DNA of 64,000 nt, taken from positions 186,001-250,000 of the forward strand of contig NW_013524646.1 of assembly GCF_000250985.1 (NCBI RefSeq), in the 5' to 3' direction. Source of the DNA: Nematocida parisii ERTm1. Taxonomy: Eukaryota; Microsporidia. The position numbers were made by a program, and so were the translations under genes. Each line of letters starts with the position of its first letter. Position 1 is the stretch's first letter. This document shows positions 62,322-64,000 of this stretch, one piece after another. A model generated the notes under the pieces. It was not told where the DNA came from, made no database searches, and saw only the letters and a program-made list of their open reading frames with translations.

Positions 62322-64000
62322 ATGATGAGTGCTCAAGATAATTATACAGGTATTCCACCAACCATAAAGAAATTGTTAGTGAATCTTCTGCGGGTGCACG
62401 GCCATGCAGAATTAGTAAATGAAAAAGAGTCATTGCAAAAAAAATCCGACCAGCTATTACCTATTCTACTGAGCATGATATTCAACAAAGACATTCCCAT
62501 TCCCTCCAGAATTGTCATTCTACAAGCATACAGATATTTAATGGTTTCTTTAAAGATTCCAGATGAATTTGTAGAGCTAATAATTGAATCTATTCAGACT
62601 GAACAGTGCCCCAATTGGATTAGTGAATTACTCACCGCGTGTATAGGGTTTTCAGTTGAATCTGAGCACGGCCTAAAACTATTCCAGTGCAAAGAGTTCT
62701 TTATGTGTATTCAGTCAATCTATCTTACGGCACCGTACAAAGCAGGTATGCTTCTTGTTTGTATAATCAACAAAAAACTTGCTGCATATTTCGACAGAAA
62801 TATTTTTACCATAGCTCTTCTTCACTCTAGCTATGGGATTATACAAAAAAATTTAGGCGTACTTATCGGATATGCAGAAGGGTATAAAGAACTGTCTTTG
62901 GAACTTCCAGAAAAAAGTAACTTTTTAATAAGCATAACAGCAAAAGACTTTAGCAAAACAGATCTTGGTTATATTTTTATCTGGCTATGTAAAGTGGAAA
63001 AGTCTGCTTTGATGTTTCCATCAATTATATTTCTGGCAAAGCAATCTAGAGAAGCAATGTACTATTTAGACAGACTTGGTGGCTTTGTTGAAATAATGAG
63101 AAAAGAGCTAAACCTCCTGTCACTTAACCCAGAGAACACAATAATTTATCTTAGACTAAACCATTTCTTAGAGAACCTTCTTCCTCTGTCAGAGCGATTC
63201 CAGCATATAGTTTCCGAGCTGGAATATATCGATGTAATTATGCAAATGATAGAAAATGAAATGAAAAAAGAAATATTTTCGGCTGTTTCATTCTCATCCT
63301 TTCAGATTTTAAAAATACTTTCCCGTACGCAGGAAATTACTGTTGACTACCTCTCTACCTACAGAATGACAAATCTAGTTGAAAATATTGCTATGACAGC
63401 GCACAACTACTTTAAGGAGGATAGATACCCAGAACTATGCATAAGCATTATTGAGTTCTTCTTTTATGTTGGGAATCTTGTGGTGTACAACCACCACTGG
63501 AAGGAAATCGCCATAAATAGCATTATTCCATATGTGCACAGATACTTGCCAATCCAAGAGTTTCAAGACTGCGTAATGAAATTCATGTGCGATATTCTAT
63601 TTGAATCCACATCGGAAATAACACAGACATTCATTCAGCACATAAAATTACAGGAAATTCAAGAAAGGGCGACTTCTCTAGAAAGAAAGATTGTTTTTAT
63701 GTCTATTCTAAAGAATATCCTTGCAAATTCTAAAGGAATTGCAGTTCTTCCCTCTCTTGTTGAGGATATTCTGAGTGAGATTTTGCTTGTGGCAAATGCA
63801 GACTCTAGTACAATAATTGATGTGGGTAACGATCATAATACTTCACTCTCAATGCTCTGCAGTGAAATAATACTAATACTAGCAAATATCGCAATTGTAT
63901 CTCCGCTGCATGGCATTAAAAAAGAAATTGTTGAGCTTTCAGTTGATATGTTCAGAAAGGCGCCTACATCTGAAGTATTCCTTTCATTCCTTTCGTATCT
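62322..64000 (+). CDS. HEAT-like helical protein, 3' end beyond the window
   Basis: The frame is open from ATG at 62322 (MMSAQDNYTGIPPTIKKLLV) to the right edge without a stop, at least 559 codons. It is predicted helical throughout, with Leu/Ile-rich repeats such as LLPILLSMIF and alternating amphipathic helices, the pattern of HEAT/ARM solenoids (exportins, condensin or cohesin subunits, nuclear pore scaffolds). No unique motif is seen. Its divergence from the kleisin gene is suggestive for chromosome-related function but not evidence. Confidence 0.75.
   Translation, partial: MMSAQDNYTGIPPTIKKLLVNLLRVHGHAELVNEKESLQKKSDQLLPILLSMIFNKDIPIPSRIVILQAYRYLMVSLKIPDEFVELIIESIQTEQCPNWISELLTACIGFSVESEHGLKLFQCKEFFMCIQSIYLTAPYKAGMLLVCIINKKLAAYFDRNIFTIALLHSSYGIIQKNLGVLIGYAEGYKELSLELPEKSNFLISITAKDFSKTDLGYIFIWLCKVEKSALMFPSIIFLAKQSREAMYYLDRLGGFVEIMRKELNLLSLNPENTIIYLRLNHFLENLLPLSERFQHIVSELEYIDVIMQMIENEMKKEIFSAVSFSSFQILKILSRTQEITVDYLSTYRMTNLVENIAMTAHNYFKEDRYPELCISIIEFFFYVGNLVVYNHHWKEIAINSIIPYVHRYLPIQEFQDCVMKFMCDILFESTSEITQTFIQHIKLQEIQERATSLERKIVFMSILKNILANSKGIAVLPSLVEDILSEILLVANADSSTIIDVGNDHNTSLSMLCSEIILILANIAIVSPLHGIKKEIVELSVDMFRKAPTSEVFLSFLSY

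Overview
This window looks like a gene-dense, AT-rich (roughly two-thirds A+T by eye) chromosome segment of a microsporidian, most likely a Nematocida-like species. The reasons are: only eukaryotic genes, nearly all apparently intronless; very short or overlapping intergenic spaces (1, 14 and 29 bp in places); shortened versions of eukaryotic core proteins; an AT-only tract directly before most start codons; and several lineage-specific, secreted or membrane-anchored proteins with no family I recognise. The species cannot be fixed from this sequence alone. I see no tRNA, rRNA, CRISPR array or bacterial-type operon signal.

Layout. 1-11.4 kb is ordinary: a ubiquitin protease cut by the left edge, two tandem multi-membrane paralogues, SRP68-like, MCT-1/Tma20, a 1,114-residue secreted protein, proteasome alpha5 and Ste24. 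About 11.5-34.4 kb is an accessory-like island in which housekeeping genes (LSm1, proteasome alpha3, a Dbf4-like protein, an SMP lipid-transfer protein, symplekin, Phs1, an SR-type RRM protein) are separated by minisatellites, dispersed palindromes, a segmental duplication of a membrane/coiled-coil gene, a decayed LINE-type retroelement and a 214-bp inverted repeat. 34.4-64 kb returns to a compact core: an MFS transporter, a septin, a SNARE, a Nup50-like nucleoporin, Mpv17/PMP22, Sar1, GlcNAc-1-phosphate transferase, a 943-residue secreted protein, an Hsp20-like protein, a possible TFIIH subunit, a Sho1-like SH3 membrane protein, Pth2, Dph1, an NTE-type phospholipase, a frameshifted tail-anchored protein, a short kleisin and a HEAT-like protein cut by the right edge.

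How the genes fit together. The recognised set covers protein turnover (USP, two proteasome alpha subunits), ER and secretory function (SRP68-like, Sar1, SNARE, Ste24, GlcNAc-1-P transferase), lipid metabolism and transfer (Phs1, NTE, SMP protein), RNA metabolism (LSm1, symplekin, RRM protein), translation (MCT-1, Pth2, Dph1), and chromosome or cell-cycle function (Dbf4-like, kleisin, septin). Lineage-specific genes with signal peptides or membrane anchors are candidates for host interface or spore structure, but this is inference.

Most unusual signals: (1) the octamer TAACCCGA occurs 29 times by my hand count where about one is expected, often as pairs exactly 10 bp apart, and it has entered coding sequence at least three times; (2) a palindrome family, TTATTACACA-N-TGTGTAATAA, one copy of which lies inside a gene; (3) a gene at 32-33 kb whose two halves are joined only by a -1 frameshift, with two canonical slippery heptamers in the right frame. 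Where the longest open frame begins with TTG or GTG I moved the start to the first supported ATG and say so.
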